Assembly (NCBI RefSeq): GCF_000735585.1 | Contig: NZ_JNNO01000002.1 | Location: forward strand, 1 to 64,000 | Direction of reading: 5' to 3' | Source: Devosia sp. LC5 | GTDB lineage: Bacteria; Pseudomonadota; Alphaproteobacteria; Rhizobiales; Devosiaceae | DNA length: 64,000 nt | Shown: one piece after another, positions 38,782 to 46,618 of the stretch | How the letters are laid out: the number at the start of each line of letters is the position of its first letter | How positions within the stretch are numbered: position 1 is the first letter of the stretch | Position numbers and translations under genes: made by a program | Notes under the pieces: generated by a model | Seen by the model: only the letters and a program-made list of their open reading frames with translations | Told to the model about the DNA's origin: nothing | The model's database searches: none

Positions 38782-40286
38782 GCGACATTGCACAATGGGA
38801 TATCTTTGAGCTGCGGCTCGATGGCCCCGCCGATGGCAATCCCTATCTCGAAGTCAGCCTGTCGGCGCGCTTTGCACAGGGCGACCGAGAAATCATGGTC
38901 CCCGGCTTTTATGATGGGGAAGGGGTCTACATTGTCCGCTTCATGCCGGACAGCCTGGGCGAATGGACTTACGAAACGGCGTCTTCGGTGTCCGCTCTTA
39001 GTGGCAAGACCGGCAGCTTCACCGCGGGCGAAGCTGCGCCGGGCGCCCATGGTCCGGTCAAAGTGGCTAACCAGTTTCACTTCGCTTATGCCGATGGAAC
39101 GCCTTACCTGCCCTTTGGCACCACTTGCTATGCCTGGACCCACCAGCCGCTCGGCCTGCAGGCCGAAACGCTGGAGACCTTGAGCACGGCCGGTTTCAAC
39201 AAGATTCGCATGGGCGTGTTCCCAAAGGACTATCCTTTCAACACAAACGAACCGCTTTACGACGTGTTCGAAATCGGGGCCAACGGCCAGCGCGATTTCG
39301 ACAAGCCGAACCCAATGGCGTTCCGCCAGTTCGAAACGCAGGTTGGCAAGCTGCGCGACCTCAGCATCGAGGCCGACATTATCATCTTCCACCCCTACGA
39401 CCGCTGGGGCTATTGCGAGATGTCTGCCGAGCAGGACAATCGCTACGTTGCCTACCTTGCTGCGCGGCTTGCCGCCTATCGGAATGTGTGGTGGTCGCTC
39501 GCCAACGAATACGATTTCCTGCTCGACGTTAAGCCGATGGAGCAATGGGATCGCTACTTCCACATCCTTGAAGAAAACGACCCTTATGGGCACCTGAAGT
39601 CCATCCACAACGGCGACGTTCGGATGAATTACGACCATACCAAGCCGTGGGTGACCCATGTCTGCATCCAGAACTGGGACGTCAAGAAGACACCCGACTG
39701 GCGTGACGGCTACGGCAAGCCACTGATCAACGACGAGCCGGAATACGAAGGCAATATCTTCCCCGCATGGGGTAATATTTCTGCGCAGGAACTGGTGCAC
39801 CGCTTCTGGATCACCCTGCTGCGCGGAGGTTATGCCGGCCATGGGGAAACCTTCGAGCATCCGGAAGATATCATCTGGTGGGCGAAAGGCGGCAAGCTCC
39901 ATGGAGAGGCATGGCAGCGCATTGCGTTCCTCAGGAAGCTGCTGGAAGAAGATGTCACCTTGGGCTTGACGCCATTAGGCGGCACAAATTCCTGGCCCTG
40001 GAGCCGAATGTCGGCGGCCGAAGATGAGGCCGTGCGGTACATCTATTTCGGTGAGCATCAGCCAGCCCAGTGGACCACGGGCTTGCCGGCTGAGGAAGGA
40101 GACTATGAGGTCGATTTGATCGACATTTGGGAAATGACGATCACTCCAGCCGAACGAATCCCGCCCCTTGTTCCTCATCCAACTCGCCATGGCGGCATTG
40201 TAAGAGGCGGCAAGCCCGATGCCGCTTTCGGGGTTCGGTTGCCGGGGAGACCCCACCTGGCGCTCCGGATACGCCCGGCAAAATAG
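38778..40286 (+). CDS. Intracellular DUF5060/DUF4038 glycoside hydrolase (apiosidase-like), copy 2
   Basis: 502 residues, a clear paralogue of the previous gene, overlapping it by 4 bp (ATGA). DUF5060 domain at about 1-95 (VPGFYDGEGVYIVRFMPD), TIM-barrel with HPYDRWGYCEMSAEQDNRY, candidate catalytic Glu244 (WWSLANEYDF) and Glu320 (NDEPEYEGN), then a shorter C-terminal beta domain ending RLPGRPHLALRI. No signal peptide. The pair probably acts on two linkages or two oligomer lengths of the same glycan. It is the last intact gene of the importer operon. Confidence 0.78.
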   Translation: MSDIAQWDIFELRLDGPADGNPYLEVSLSARFAQGDREIMVPGFYDGEGVYIVRFMPDSLGEWTYETASSVSALSGKTGSFTAGEAAPGAHGPVKVANQFHFAYADGTPYLPFGTTCYAWTHQPLGLQAETLETLSTAGFNKIRMGVFPKDYPFNTNEPLYDVFEIGANGQRDFDKPNPMAFRQFETQVGKLRDLSIEADIIIFHPYDRWGYCEMSAEQDNRYVAYLAARLAAYRNVWWSLANEYDFLLDVKPMEQWDRYFHILEENDPYGHLKSIHNGDVRMNYDHTKPWVTHVCIQNWDVKKTPDWRDGYGKPLINDEPEYEGNIFPAWGNISAQELVHRFWITLLRGGYAGHGETFEHPEDIIWWAKGGKLHGEAWQRIAFLRKLLEEDVTLGLTPLGGTNSWPWSRMSAAEDEAVRYIYFGEHQPAQWTTGLPAEEGDYEVDLIDIWEMTITPAERIPPLVPHPTRHGGIVRGGKPDAAFGVRLPGRPHLALRIRPAK

Positions 40287-40295
40287 GCCGCTGCT

Positions 40296-40430
40296 TTGAC
40301 GATCACCCAAGGCTTGACGTGGACCGCCGACAATGGCGACCGGACGTTCACCAATCCTCTGTTCTATGAGAAATTTTGGCACATCGCGATGCCGTCGGGA
40401 GGGGGCATCCACTCCATCACTTCTCAATGG
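40296..40430 (+). pseudogene. Remnant resembling the N-terminus of a GH43 glycosidase
   Basis: LTWTADNGDRTFTNPLFYE at about 40314-40370 closely resembles the opening of GH43 beta-xylosidase/arabinofuranosidase proteins, which normally continue with a DPD motif. Here the similarity breaks off, although MPSGGGIHSI and SQW faintly recall the next GH43 segment. The rest of the gene is missing: a decayed or deleted glycosidase. The remaining bases to 40576 hold nothing recognisable. Confidence 0.4.
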
Positions 40431-40576
40431 CAATCAACAGCTTGCGGGCGTCCCGCGTTCAGCAATCGACTGGCCTGGCTTGTTTGCAAGCGACTCCCGT
40501 CATGGACCACAAGCCAAGTGTGGTCCGCGTGGCGATCACCTTCCGGCTGATTGATTGAAATCCGATCGTCACCGAC

Positions 40577-41323
40577 TTGTCGCGCAAATCCAGTATTTCA
40601 ACGGGCGGCGCCTGGGATTGGCGGGGACGGTACTTGCAAAGAGAACGAATCTGGTGGATTGCACTGGCCATCGTTTTGATGGCCGCCCCGGTTCAGGCGC
40701 AGTATGGCGCATTCGACATGGGCGCCCTCACCAATACTTTGGCGCTGGACCACGTCACCAGATCGGAGGGAGCGAGGCCAGCGGCATCCGGGGCCTCAAT
40801 CCCTAAAACGCTGCTGACGTTCGCGCCGTCGGAGGAATTGCGCACCCGGAACCTTGCCGATTTCATCGCGCAGACCCGCGCCCGCGACGCCGAGGCTGGT
40901 AACGCGTTGCAGCAATTGCTCGCCACCAACGACGTGATCAATGCCGCGGAGGGCTATCTGCAGCCCTACGGTATGAGCGCGTCAAATGTGGCTGATGCAA
41001 TTAGCCTCTATCTCTCAACCGCCTGGCTGGCGATCCATGGCAGCATTGCTGATCCCGACAAATCAGCAATGCATAGTGTGCGGGATCAACTCGCCGCCGC
41101 CATAGGCGCCACGCCGGCATTCCGTCAGGCAAGTGATGCCGATAAGCAGCAACTCGCGGAGGCGATGATCGTGCAGTCCGCCATGATCTCGCAATTCGTT
41201 CTGTCGGCGCAGAACGATCCCGAACAGATGCGCCGCGTCCAGGAGGCGGTGGGCGAAACGGTCATGAGCCAGTTCGGGCTGAACCTCGCGGCGCTGAACA
41301 TGACGCCCGAGGGGCTGCGGTAG
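40577..41323 (+). CDS. Exported DUF6683-like protein of unknown function
   Basis: Up to 248 residues. A membrane-targeting segment (WWIALAIVLMAAPVQAQYG) suggests a signal peptide cleaved after VQA. The mature part contains KTLLTFAPSEELRTRNLADF, YGMSASNVADAISLYLSTAW and a C-terminal GLNLAALNMTPEGLR, a pattern I associate with DUF6683. Function unknown. The start is doubtful: TTG at 40577, TTG near 40634 or ATG near 40679 are all possible and none has a strong ribosome site. It lies in a degenerate stretch with other orphan genes. Confidence 0.6.
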   Translation: MSRKSSISTGGAWDWRGRYLQRERIWWIALAIVLMAAPVQAQYGAFDMGALTNTLALDHVTRSEGARPAASGASIPKTLLTFAPSEELRTRNLADFIAQTRARDAEAGNALQQLLATNDVINAAEGYLQPYGMSASNVADAISLYLSTAWLAIHGSIADPDKSAMHSVRDQLAAAIGATPAFRQASDADKQQLAEAMIVQSAMISQFVLSAQNDPEQMRRVQEAVGETVMSQFGLNLAALNMTPEGLR

Positions 41324-41327
41324 CGGC

Positions 41328-41597
41328 ATGCAGGACGAGGCAACCACCCGGCCGCGCCCGAGAACATCAGGGGTCTGGATGGGTCTTGTGATTGGCCTGA
41401 TCGTGGGCGCCGGTATCGCCACTATCGCTACAATGCCCAATCTGTGGCAACCTTTGCTGCGTACGTCCACACCAGACCCTATGGTGTTGCCTGACAGCAT
41501 CGGCGTCGGCAATTATGCGACCGAGGTTCCGCCGGTCCAAAGCCTCGTGTTCCTCGATATGACGGCGCCCTACAGCGCCCTGGCCGACGCCAGCTAA
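41328..41597 (+). CDS. Small single-pass membrane protein, unknown
   Basis: 89 residues. A short basic cytoplasmic N-terminus (TTRPRPR) precedes one membrane helix (WMGLVIGLIVGAGIATIATM, residues ~17-36) and a Pro-rich extracytoplasmic tail. It starts 4 bp after the DUF6683-like gene and is probably co-transcribed with it. I recognise no family. Confidence 0.5.
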   Translation: MQDEATTRPRPRTSGVWMGLVIGLIVGAGIATIATMPNLWQPLLRTSTPDPMVLPDSIGVGNYATEVPPVQSLVFLDMTAPYSALADAS

Positions 41598-41695
41598 GCC
41601 GATGTCTGGGAAACGGTTATCTGTGGCGGCCGGATAGGCCGCTGAATGCGCGCGAGATCCGTCAGGTCGTTGGCGGTCCCCCCACGTTAATCGAA

Positions 41696-41992
41696 TTGCT
41701 TGATGAAAACGTGCAAGAGAGCGGCTGGACACGAGATGATCGCTTTCGGCACGAGGGTTGGTCGTTCTCTGCCGCCGGCTACACGCGCGACGGCTATCTA
41801 TTCGCTGTCGCCATTCTCGGTCGTCGCACGGCGCAGATGGAGGATAGGCACCTCATCGTTAGCCGCGATGTGGACCCGGAAACGCCAGCGGGCAAGGCCC
41901 TTCCCGTTGCCGTCTTGACCAATCTTCCCCGCCCCCAAACGCCAACCGTCGACGCGCCATGGATTGCGCCAGATGCGTGGAGAGCGGAATAG
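41696..41992 (+). CDS. Hypothetical protein, start uncertain
   Basis: 98 residues from TTG at 41696, but the frame stays open and looks coding further upstream to about 41606 (GNGYLWRPDRPLNAREIRQ), without any ATG or GTG. The sequence includes GWSFSAAGYTRDGYLFAVA and RHLIVSRDVDPETPAGKAL. No family recognised. A lost start codon or an unusual one is possible; it may be a decaying gene. Confidence 0.4.
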   Translation: MLDENVQESGWTRDDRFRHEGWSFSAAGYTRDGYLFAVAILGRRTAQMEDRHLIVSRDVDPETPAGKALPVAVLTNLPRPQTPTVDAPWIAPDAWRAE

Positions 41993-42058
41993 CCGGTTGA
42001 GCCCCGAGGGCGTCATCCCATAGTTACCGCGTCCGCCTAGAATGTCGGAATACTGACG

Positions 42059-42241
42059 ATGAGAATAGCCTGTCTTTCTTCGGCTTTTGCCGCCCTGGCC
42101 GTACTGATGCCGCCCGCGTTTGCCGAATATCTTGAGCCGGATTGGTCCACGCTCGTTATCGAGGGCGACCCCGACTGGATCACCGGCGTACGCGAAGGGG
42201 CGTATATCGGTATGTGCGTCGCCTGCGACGGGACAAGATGA
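42059..42241 (+). CDS. Short exported hypothetical protein, probably truncated
   Basis: 60 residues: signal peptide MRIACLSSAFAALAVLMPPA with cleavage near AFA, then about 37 mature residues with two cysteines (GMCVACDGTR). The end coincides with the point where a minus-strand DUF4123-like remnant begins, so the gene is probably cut at a recombination junction near 42238. Function unknown. Confidence 0.45.
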   Translation: MRIACLSSAFAALAVLMPPAFAEYLEPDWSTLVIEGDPDWITGVREGAYIGMCVACDGTR

Positions 42242-42572
42242 TGCCGATCAGTACACCGCCCGCTGCGGCAACAAGCACAACGATCCTGGGCGGCGATTTC
42301 AGGTGCCCCCAGAGTGCCTGCTCGCCTTCAGGACATGACAAGAACACGGTGCAGGGCTTTTGAAGCACCATCTCCTCGATATGTTCGCGTGTTTTGCGGT
42401 TATTCAGCGTGACCAGCCAGGGTCCGTCACGGCGAATGTCATCATCGCCGTCTTCCAGAAACAACGGGCGGCTCGAGATACCTGCATCCACGAATGACCG
42501 ATGAGTGCGGCCATGGCTCGGCAGCCTGCTAGATTGCATCTCGCATTCGACGGGAGGATCGACGAGCGCATA
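42180..42572 (-). pseudogene. DUF4123-like protein remnant
   Basis: The frame ends at 42180. From about 42572 it reads YALVDPPVECEMQSSRL, RPLFLEDGDDDIRRDGPWLV, FLSCPEGEQALWGHLK, then a membrane helix (RIVVLVAAAGGVLIGIIL). The first part resembles DUF4123 domains, chaperone/adaptor modules of type VI secretion effector loci. No good start codon exists upstream (first ATG at 42539) and the tail crosses an apparent junction, so it is probably non-functional. No other T6SS gene was seen in the window. Confidence 0.4.
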
Positions 42573-42589
42573 AATGTCGCAACAAAAGT

Positions 42590-42604
42590 TGATCTTGATT
42601 CTCA
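42590..42604. promoter_or_regulatory. Candidate iron-responsive (RirA-like) site
   Basis: TGA-TCTTGATTC-TCA, a TGA/TCA pair separated by nine bases, 38 bp upstream of the siderophore-binding protein ATG. RirA sites in Rhizobiales are described as TGA and TCA separated by about nine to ten bases. The match is short and could be chance. Confidence 0.3.
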
Positions 42605-42642
42605 GATTAGCTAAAGCCTTCCTATTCATAGGAGAACGGCTC

Positions 42643-43551
42643 ATGAAATCAGTTTTGTTTGCTACCATTGCGGCTGTCGCCCTCGTCGTGCCCACCGCAA
42701 TGGCGCAGGAAATCGTGGTCACGCATGCCCAGGGCCAAACCACCCTGCCGGGCGTGCCGGGTAAGGTTCTGGTCCAGGATTGGGCGACCTTCGACAACCT
42801 CCAGGCGCTCGGCGTGACGGTGGCCGGTGTTCCGTCCTCCAACGTGCCGAGCTATCTCGCCAGCGCATTGCCTGCCGATGCGCTGCAGATCGGTTCGCTG
42901 TTCGAACCCGACTTCGAGGGCATCGCTGCTTCGGAGGCCCAGGTCTATTTCGTCGGCGCCCGTTCCGCCGAGGCCTACACGACGGCCAAGGACATCCTGC
43001 CGACCATCGACATGTCGCTTGCCGACAATTCCGACATTATCGGCGGCATCAAGAATAACCTCACCAGGCTGGGTGAGATCTTCGGCCTGCAGGCCAAGGC
43101 CAGCGAGCTCAATACTGCGCTCGACGCCAAGGTGAGCGAGGTCAGGGCCGCCGCCGAAGGCAAGGGAAATGCGCTGGTCCTCGTGACCAATGCCGGCAAT
43201 GTCGGCGTCTACGGTCCGGATAGCCGCGTCGCCTGGATCCACAATCAGCTGGGCATTCCATCGGCCATGGCCGATGTGGAAGACGGCGACCATGGCGGTG
43301 ACGGCGTGTCGTTCGAGTTCATTCTCGAGACCAACCCCGACTGGCTCTTCGTGGTGGACCGCGATGCGGGCACCGGTGAATCGGCCGGCGCCGCGGCAGC
43401 CCTGCTCGACAACGAACTGGTCAACCAGACCAAGGCGGCAGAGGGCGGCCACATCGTCTACCTCGACCCGCAGGCGGCCTACATCACCATGCATGGCTAT
43501 ACGGGGGTAATGCTGCTGCTCGACCAGGTGCTGACCGGCCTCAACGGCTGA
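42643..43551 (+). CDS. Siderophore ABC importer substrate-binding protein
   Basis: 302 residues from ATG at 42643 (AGGAGAAC upstream). Signal peptide MKSVLFATIAAVALVVPTAM with cleavage at AMA/Q. The mature protein is a class III periplasmic binding protein of the CeuE/FatB type: VLVQDWATFDNLQALGV, then PDFEGIAASEAQVYFVG and NPDWLFVVDRDAG. Such proteins bind ferric catecholate siderophores. It heads an operon of two permeases, an ATPase and a truncated ferric reductase. No lipobox is visible. Confidence 0.9.
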   Translation: MKSVLFATIAAVALVVPTAMAQEIVVTHAQGQTTLPGVPGKVLVQDWATFDNLQALGVTVAGVPSSNVPSYLASALPADALQIGSLFEPDFEGIAASEAQVYFVGARSAEAYTTAKDILPTIDMSLADNSDIIGGIKNNLTRLGEIFGLQAKASELNTALDAKVSEVRAAAEGKGNALVLVTNAGNVGVYGPDSRVAWIHNQLGIPSAMADVEDGDHGGDGVSFEFILETNPDWLFVVDRDAGTGESAGAAAALLDNELVNQTKAAEGGHIVYLDPQAAYITMHGYTGVMLLLDQVLTGLNG

Positions 43552-43609
43552 TCGTTTGAAACCATCACCCCCGCCATACGGCCGGGGGTGATGTCCGGAA
43601 GGTCTGCCT

Positions 43610-44569
43610 TTGCGCCTGCTCATCCTTGCCATCCTGGTCACGCTTGTCCTGGCGCTCGCGAGCCTGTTCATCGGCGTAAGCGACGTTTCGCTTGCCGCCT
43701 TGCTGTCGACCAGTGCGGAAGATCGGCCGATGCAGGTGCTGCTGATCAGCCGGGTGCCGCGCACCCTGGCGATCATTCTCTCGGGCAGTTCCATGGCCGT
43801 CGCGGGGCTGGTGATGCAGATGATCGTGCGCAACCGTTTCGTCGAGCCCTCGACGGCGGGAACGACCGAGTCGGCCAGCCTTGGCTTCCTCGCCGCGACC
43901 CTGTTTTTCCCGGGCTGGCCGCTGATGGGCAAGATGCTCATCGCCGCCGCCTTCGCGCTTGCGGGGACGGCGCTGTTCCTGCGCATCCTGCGGGCCGTGC
44001 CGTTGCGTGACGTGATGCTGGTGCCGCTTGTCGGCATCATGCTCGGCGGCATTATCGGTGCCGTTACCAGCTTCATCGCCTATCGCTTCGAACTGCTGCC
44101 CTCGCTGCTGGCCTGGACCATGGGCGACTTCTCCGGCATCCTGCGTGGACGCTACGAGCTGCTGTGGATCGGGCTCGGCTGCGCGGTGCTCGCCTATATC
44201 GCCGCGGACCGCTTCACCGTCGCCGGCATGGGGCGCGATTTCACCACCAATCTCGGTCTCAACTACCAGCGTGTCATGGTGCTCGGGCTGGTAATCGTAT
44301 CGCTGGTCAGTGCCGTTGTGCTGGTGACGGCAGGGTCTATCCCGTTCCTCGGCCTGATCGTGCCCAATCTCGTCAGCCTGTTGGTCGGTGACAATATGCG
44401 GCGCACCGTGCCCTGGGTGACGGTTACCGGGGCCGGCTTCGTGCTGGCCTGCGATATTGTCGGCCGCATCGTGCGCTTCCCCTACGAGATTCCGATCAGC
44501 GTGGTGGTCGGCGTGGTCGGCAGCGCCATCTTCCTCTACCTGCTGCTGCGGACGCGCCGCCATGCGTGA
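43610..44569 (+). CDS. Siderophore ABC importer permease 1 (FecCD family)
   Basis: 319 residues from TTG at 43610, supported by GGAAGG at 43598-43603; no in-frame ATG or GTG lies close. A multi-helix FecCD-type permease: RVPRTLAIILSGSSMAVAGL and the C-terminal SIPFLGLIVPNLVSLLVGDN are family motifs. It ends 8 bp inside the second permease gene. Forms the inner-membrane channel with its partner. Confidence 0.9.
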   Translation: MRLLILAILVTLVLALASLFIGVSDVSLAALLSTSAEDRPMQVLLISRVPRTLAIILSGSSMAVAGLVMQMIVRNRFVEPSTAGTTESASLGFLAATLFFPGWPLMGKMLIAAAFALAGTALFLRILRAVPLRDVMLVPLVGIMLGGIIGAVTSFIAYRFELLPSLLAWTMGDFSGILRGRYELLWIGLGCAVLAYIAADRFTVAGMGRDFTTNLGLNYQRVMVLGLVIVSLVSAVVLVTAGSIPFLGLIVPNLVSLLVGDNMRRTVPWVTVTGAGFVLACDIVGRIVRFPYEIPISVVVGVVGSAIFLYLLLRTRRHA

Positions 44570-45569
44570 GCCTTCCGTCGCCCTCGTACCGGCCCCCGGC
44601 CTGCGCCGGATCGCCGGACTGTCGCGCCCGGCGCTGGTGCTGCTGGTTCTTGCCGCGCTGGCCCTGATTTCGATCGCCTGCTTCATGACGCTGGGCGCCA
44701 GGGGCAGCTGGAGCTTCATCATCCCGTTTCGCGGCCGCAAGCTGCTGGCGCTCTGCCTCGTCGCCTATTCGGTGGCGATATCGACCGTGCTGTTCCAGAC
44801 CGTCACCAACAATCGCATCCTGACGCCGTCGATCATGGGCTTTGACGCGCTCTATATCCTGCTGACCACCGCAACCGTGTTCTTCCTGGGCGCGGGCGCC
44901 CTGACCGGCATCGATCCGCAAGTGCAGTTCGGCATCGAGGTGGTGGTGATGGTGGTGTTTTCCGGACTGCTGTTCCGCTGGCTGTTCGTCGGCGAGGAGC
45001 GCAGCCTGACCCTGCTCGTGCTGGTCGGCATCGTCTTCGGCATCCTGTTCCGCAGCCTCAGCCAGTTCATGCAGCGCATGCTCGATCCCAATGCCTTCCA
45101 GGTGCTGCAGGATTCGTTCTTCGCCAGCTTCGCCACCGTCGATACCAGCCTGCTCGTCGTCGCCACCGTCATCGTGGTGCTGGCCAGCCTGATCATGCTC
45201 CGGCTCGCCCACACCCTCGACGTGCTGGGACTGGGGCGCGCCCATGCCATCAACCTGGGCATCGACTACCGGCGCACTGTCGTCACCATCCTGATGCTGG
45301 TCTCGGTGCTGGTCGCGGTGTCGACCGCGCTGGTCGGTCCCATCACCTTCTTCGGCCTGCTCGTCGCCACCCTCGCCCATTCGCTGGTCGGCACCAGCCG
45401 GCATCGCTACGTCCTGCCCGCCGCGGCGCTCCTCGCCATAACCTGCCTCGTCGGTGGGCAGACCATCCTCGAGCGCCTCTTCGCCTTCGATACGGCCCTC
45501 TCGATCATCATCGAGTTCCTGGGCGGCATCGTCTTCATCACTCTCATATTGCGGAGGGCCGCGCGATGA
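44562..45569 (+). CDS. Siderophore ABC importer permease 2 (FecCD family)
   Basis: 335 residues from ATG at 44562; the frame is open further upstream but there it overlaps permease 1. FecCD-type helices with TNNRILTPSIMGFDALYILL, NLGIDYRRTVVTILMLVSV and GPITFFGLLVATLAHSLVG. Two different permease genes are typical of catecholate siderophore importers (FatCD, CeuBC). It overlaps the ATPase gene by 4 bp. Confidence 0.9.
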   Translation: MREPSVALVPAPGLRRIAGLSRPALVLLVLAALALISIACFMTLGARGSWSFIIPFRGRKLLALCLVAYSVAISTVLFQTVTNNRILTPSIMGFDALYILLTTATVFFLGAGALTGIDPQVQFGIEVVVMVVFSGLLFRWLFVGEERSLTLLVLVGIVFGILFRSLSQFMQRMLDPNAFQVLQDSFFASFATVDTSLLVVATVIVVLASLIMLRLAHTLDVLGLGRAHAINLGIDYRRTVVTILMLVSVLVAVSTALVGPITFFGLLVATLAHSLVGTSRHRYVLPAAALLAITCLVGGQTILERLFAFDTALSIIIEFLGGIVFITLILRRAAR

Positions 45570-46324
45570 TCGTCGCTGATGGTGTGACCAAGAGCTATGG
45601 CGCCACCTGCGTGGTCGATGGCGTTACGGTGACCCTGCCCAAGGGCGGCATCACCTCGATCATCGGCCCCAACGGCGCCGGCAAGTCGACCTTCCTCTCG
45701 ATGGTCAGCCGGCTCATGAGCCTGGACAGGGGCACCGTGACGGTCGACGGCCTCGACGTCACCACGACCCCCAGCGACGTGCTGGCCCGTCGCCTCTCCA
45801 TCCTGCGCCAGGACAACCACATGACCGCGCGCCTCACGGTGCGCGATCTGGTCAGCTTCGGCCGGTATCCCTACAGCAAGGGCCGGCTGACGACCGGGGA
45901 CAAGACCCATATCGACGCGGCCATCGGCTATCTCAACCTGGCCGAGCTCAGCGAGCGGTTTCTTGACGAGCTGTCCGGCGGCCAGCGCCAGCGGGCTTTC
46001 GTCGCCATGGTGCTCTGCCAGGATACCGACTATGTGCTGCTCGACGAGCCGCTCAACAACCTCGATCTCAAGCATGCCGTGAGCATGATGCAGCAGCTCC
46101 GCCGGGCAGCGCGGGAGCTGGGCAAGACCATTGTCGTCGTGCTGCACGACATCAATTTCGCCTCGGTCTATTCCGACCACATCGTCTGCATGGCTGATGG
46201 CAGGGTCGCCCATGAAGGGCCGCCTGACCGGATCATCACCAGCGACGTGCTGACCGCGCTCTACCAGACACCGGTGCGCGTCGAGACCATCGATGGCCGC
46301 CGCATCGGCCTCTATTACGAATAG
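45566..46324 (+). CDS. Siderophore ABC importer ATPase
   Basis: 252 residues. Walker A GPNGAGKST, Q-loop ILRQDNHMTARLTVRDLV, signature LSGGQRQR, Walker B YVLLDEPLNNLD and switch His in VVVLHDINFAS are intact. The motif SFGRYPYSKGRLT is common in FecE/FatE-type ATPases. It energises iron-siderophore uptake. Nine bases separate it from the truncated siderophore-interacting protein. Confidence 0.93.
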   Translation: MIVADGVTKSYGATCVVDGVTVTLPKGGITSIIGPNGAGKSTFLSMVSRLMSLDRGTVTVDGLDVTTTPSDVLARRLSILRQDNHMTARLTVRDLVSFGRYPYSKGRLTTGDKTHIDAAIGYLNLAELSERFLDELSGGQRQRAFVAMVLCQDTDYVLLDEPLNNLDLKHAVSMMQQLRRAARELGKTIVVVLHDINFASVYSDHIVCMADGRVAHEGPPDRIITSDVLTALYQTPVRVETIDGRRIGLYYE

Positions 46325-46333
46325 GAGTTTTCC

Positions 46334-46579
46334 ATGGATCGTCCCGTCGCCGAGGTTGTTCGCAACGAGCGCATCACCCCGCGGATGGCGCGCATCACCT
46401 TCACCGACCCCAGCTTCACCGACTTTCCATCCGTTGCCTATGACCACCACGTCAAGCTCTGGTTCCCGCCCGAGGGCGCCGCGCCGGTGGTGCCCGGGCC
46501 CGGTCCCAACGGCCTCGACCGGCCAGAGGGCTCGCCCAAGCGCCATACATCGATCGAGCTGTGTAGAACAGAGCGATGA
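46334..46579 (+). pseudogene. Truncated siderophore-interacting protein (ferric-siderophore reductase)
   Basis: 81 residues, of which about the first 70 match the FAD-binding N-terminus of siderophore-interacting proteins (ERITPRMARITFTDPSF; YDHHVKLWFPPEG). These flavoenzymes are usually about 250 residues and release iron from the imported siderophore. Here homology stops near 46545, where the protein reads HTSIELCRTER and ends. The NAD(P)H-binding domain is missing. The break coincides with the start of the convergent FecCD operon's 3' flank, so a deletion or insertion cut this gene. Confidence 0.8.
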
Positions 46580-46618
46580 TCACGACCGCGCCGAGGCCTG
46601 CGATAATGGCCAGCGCGG

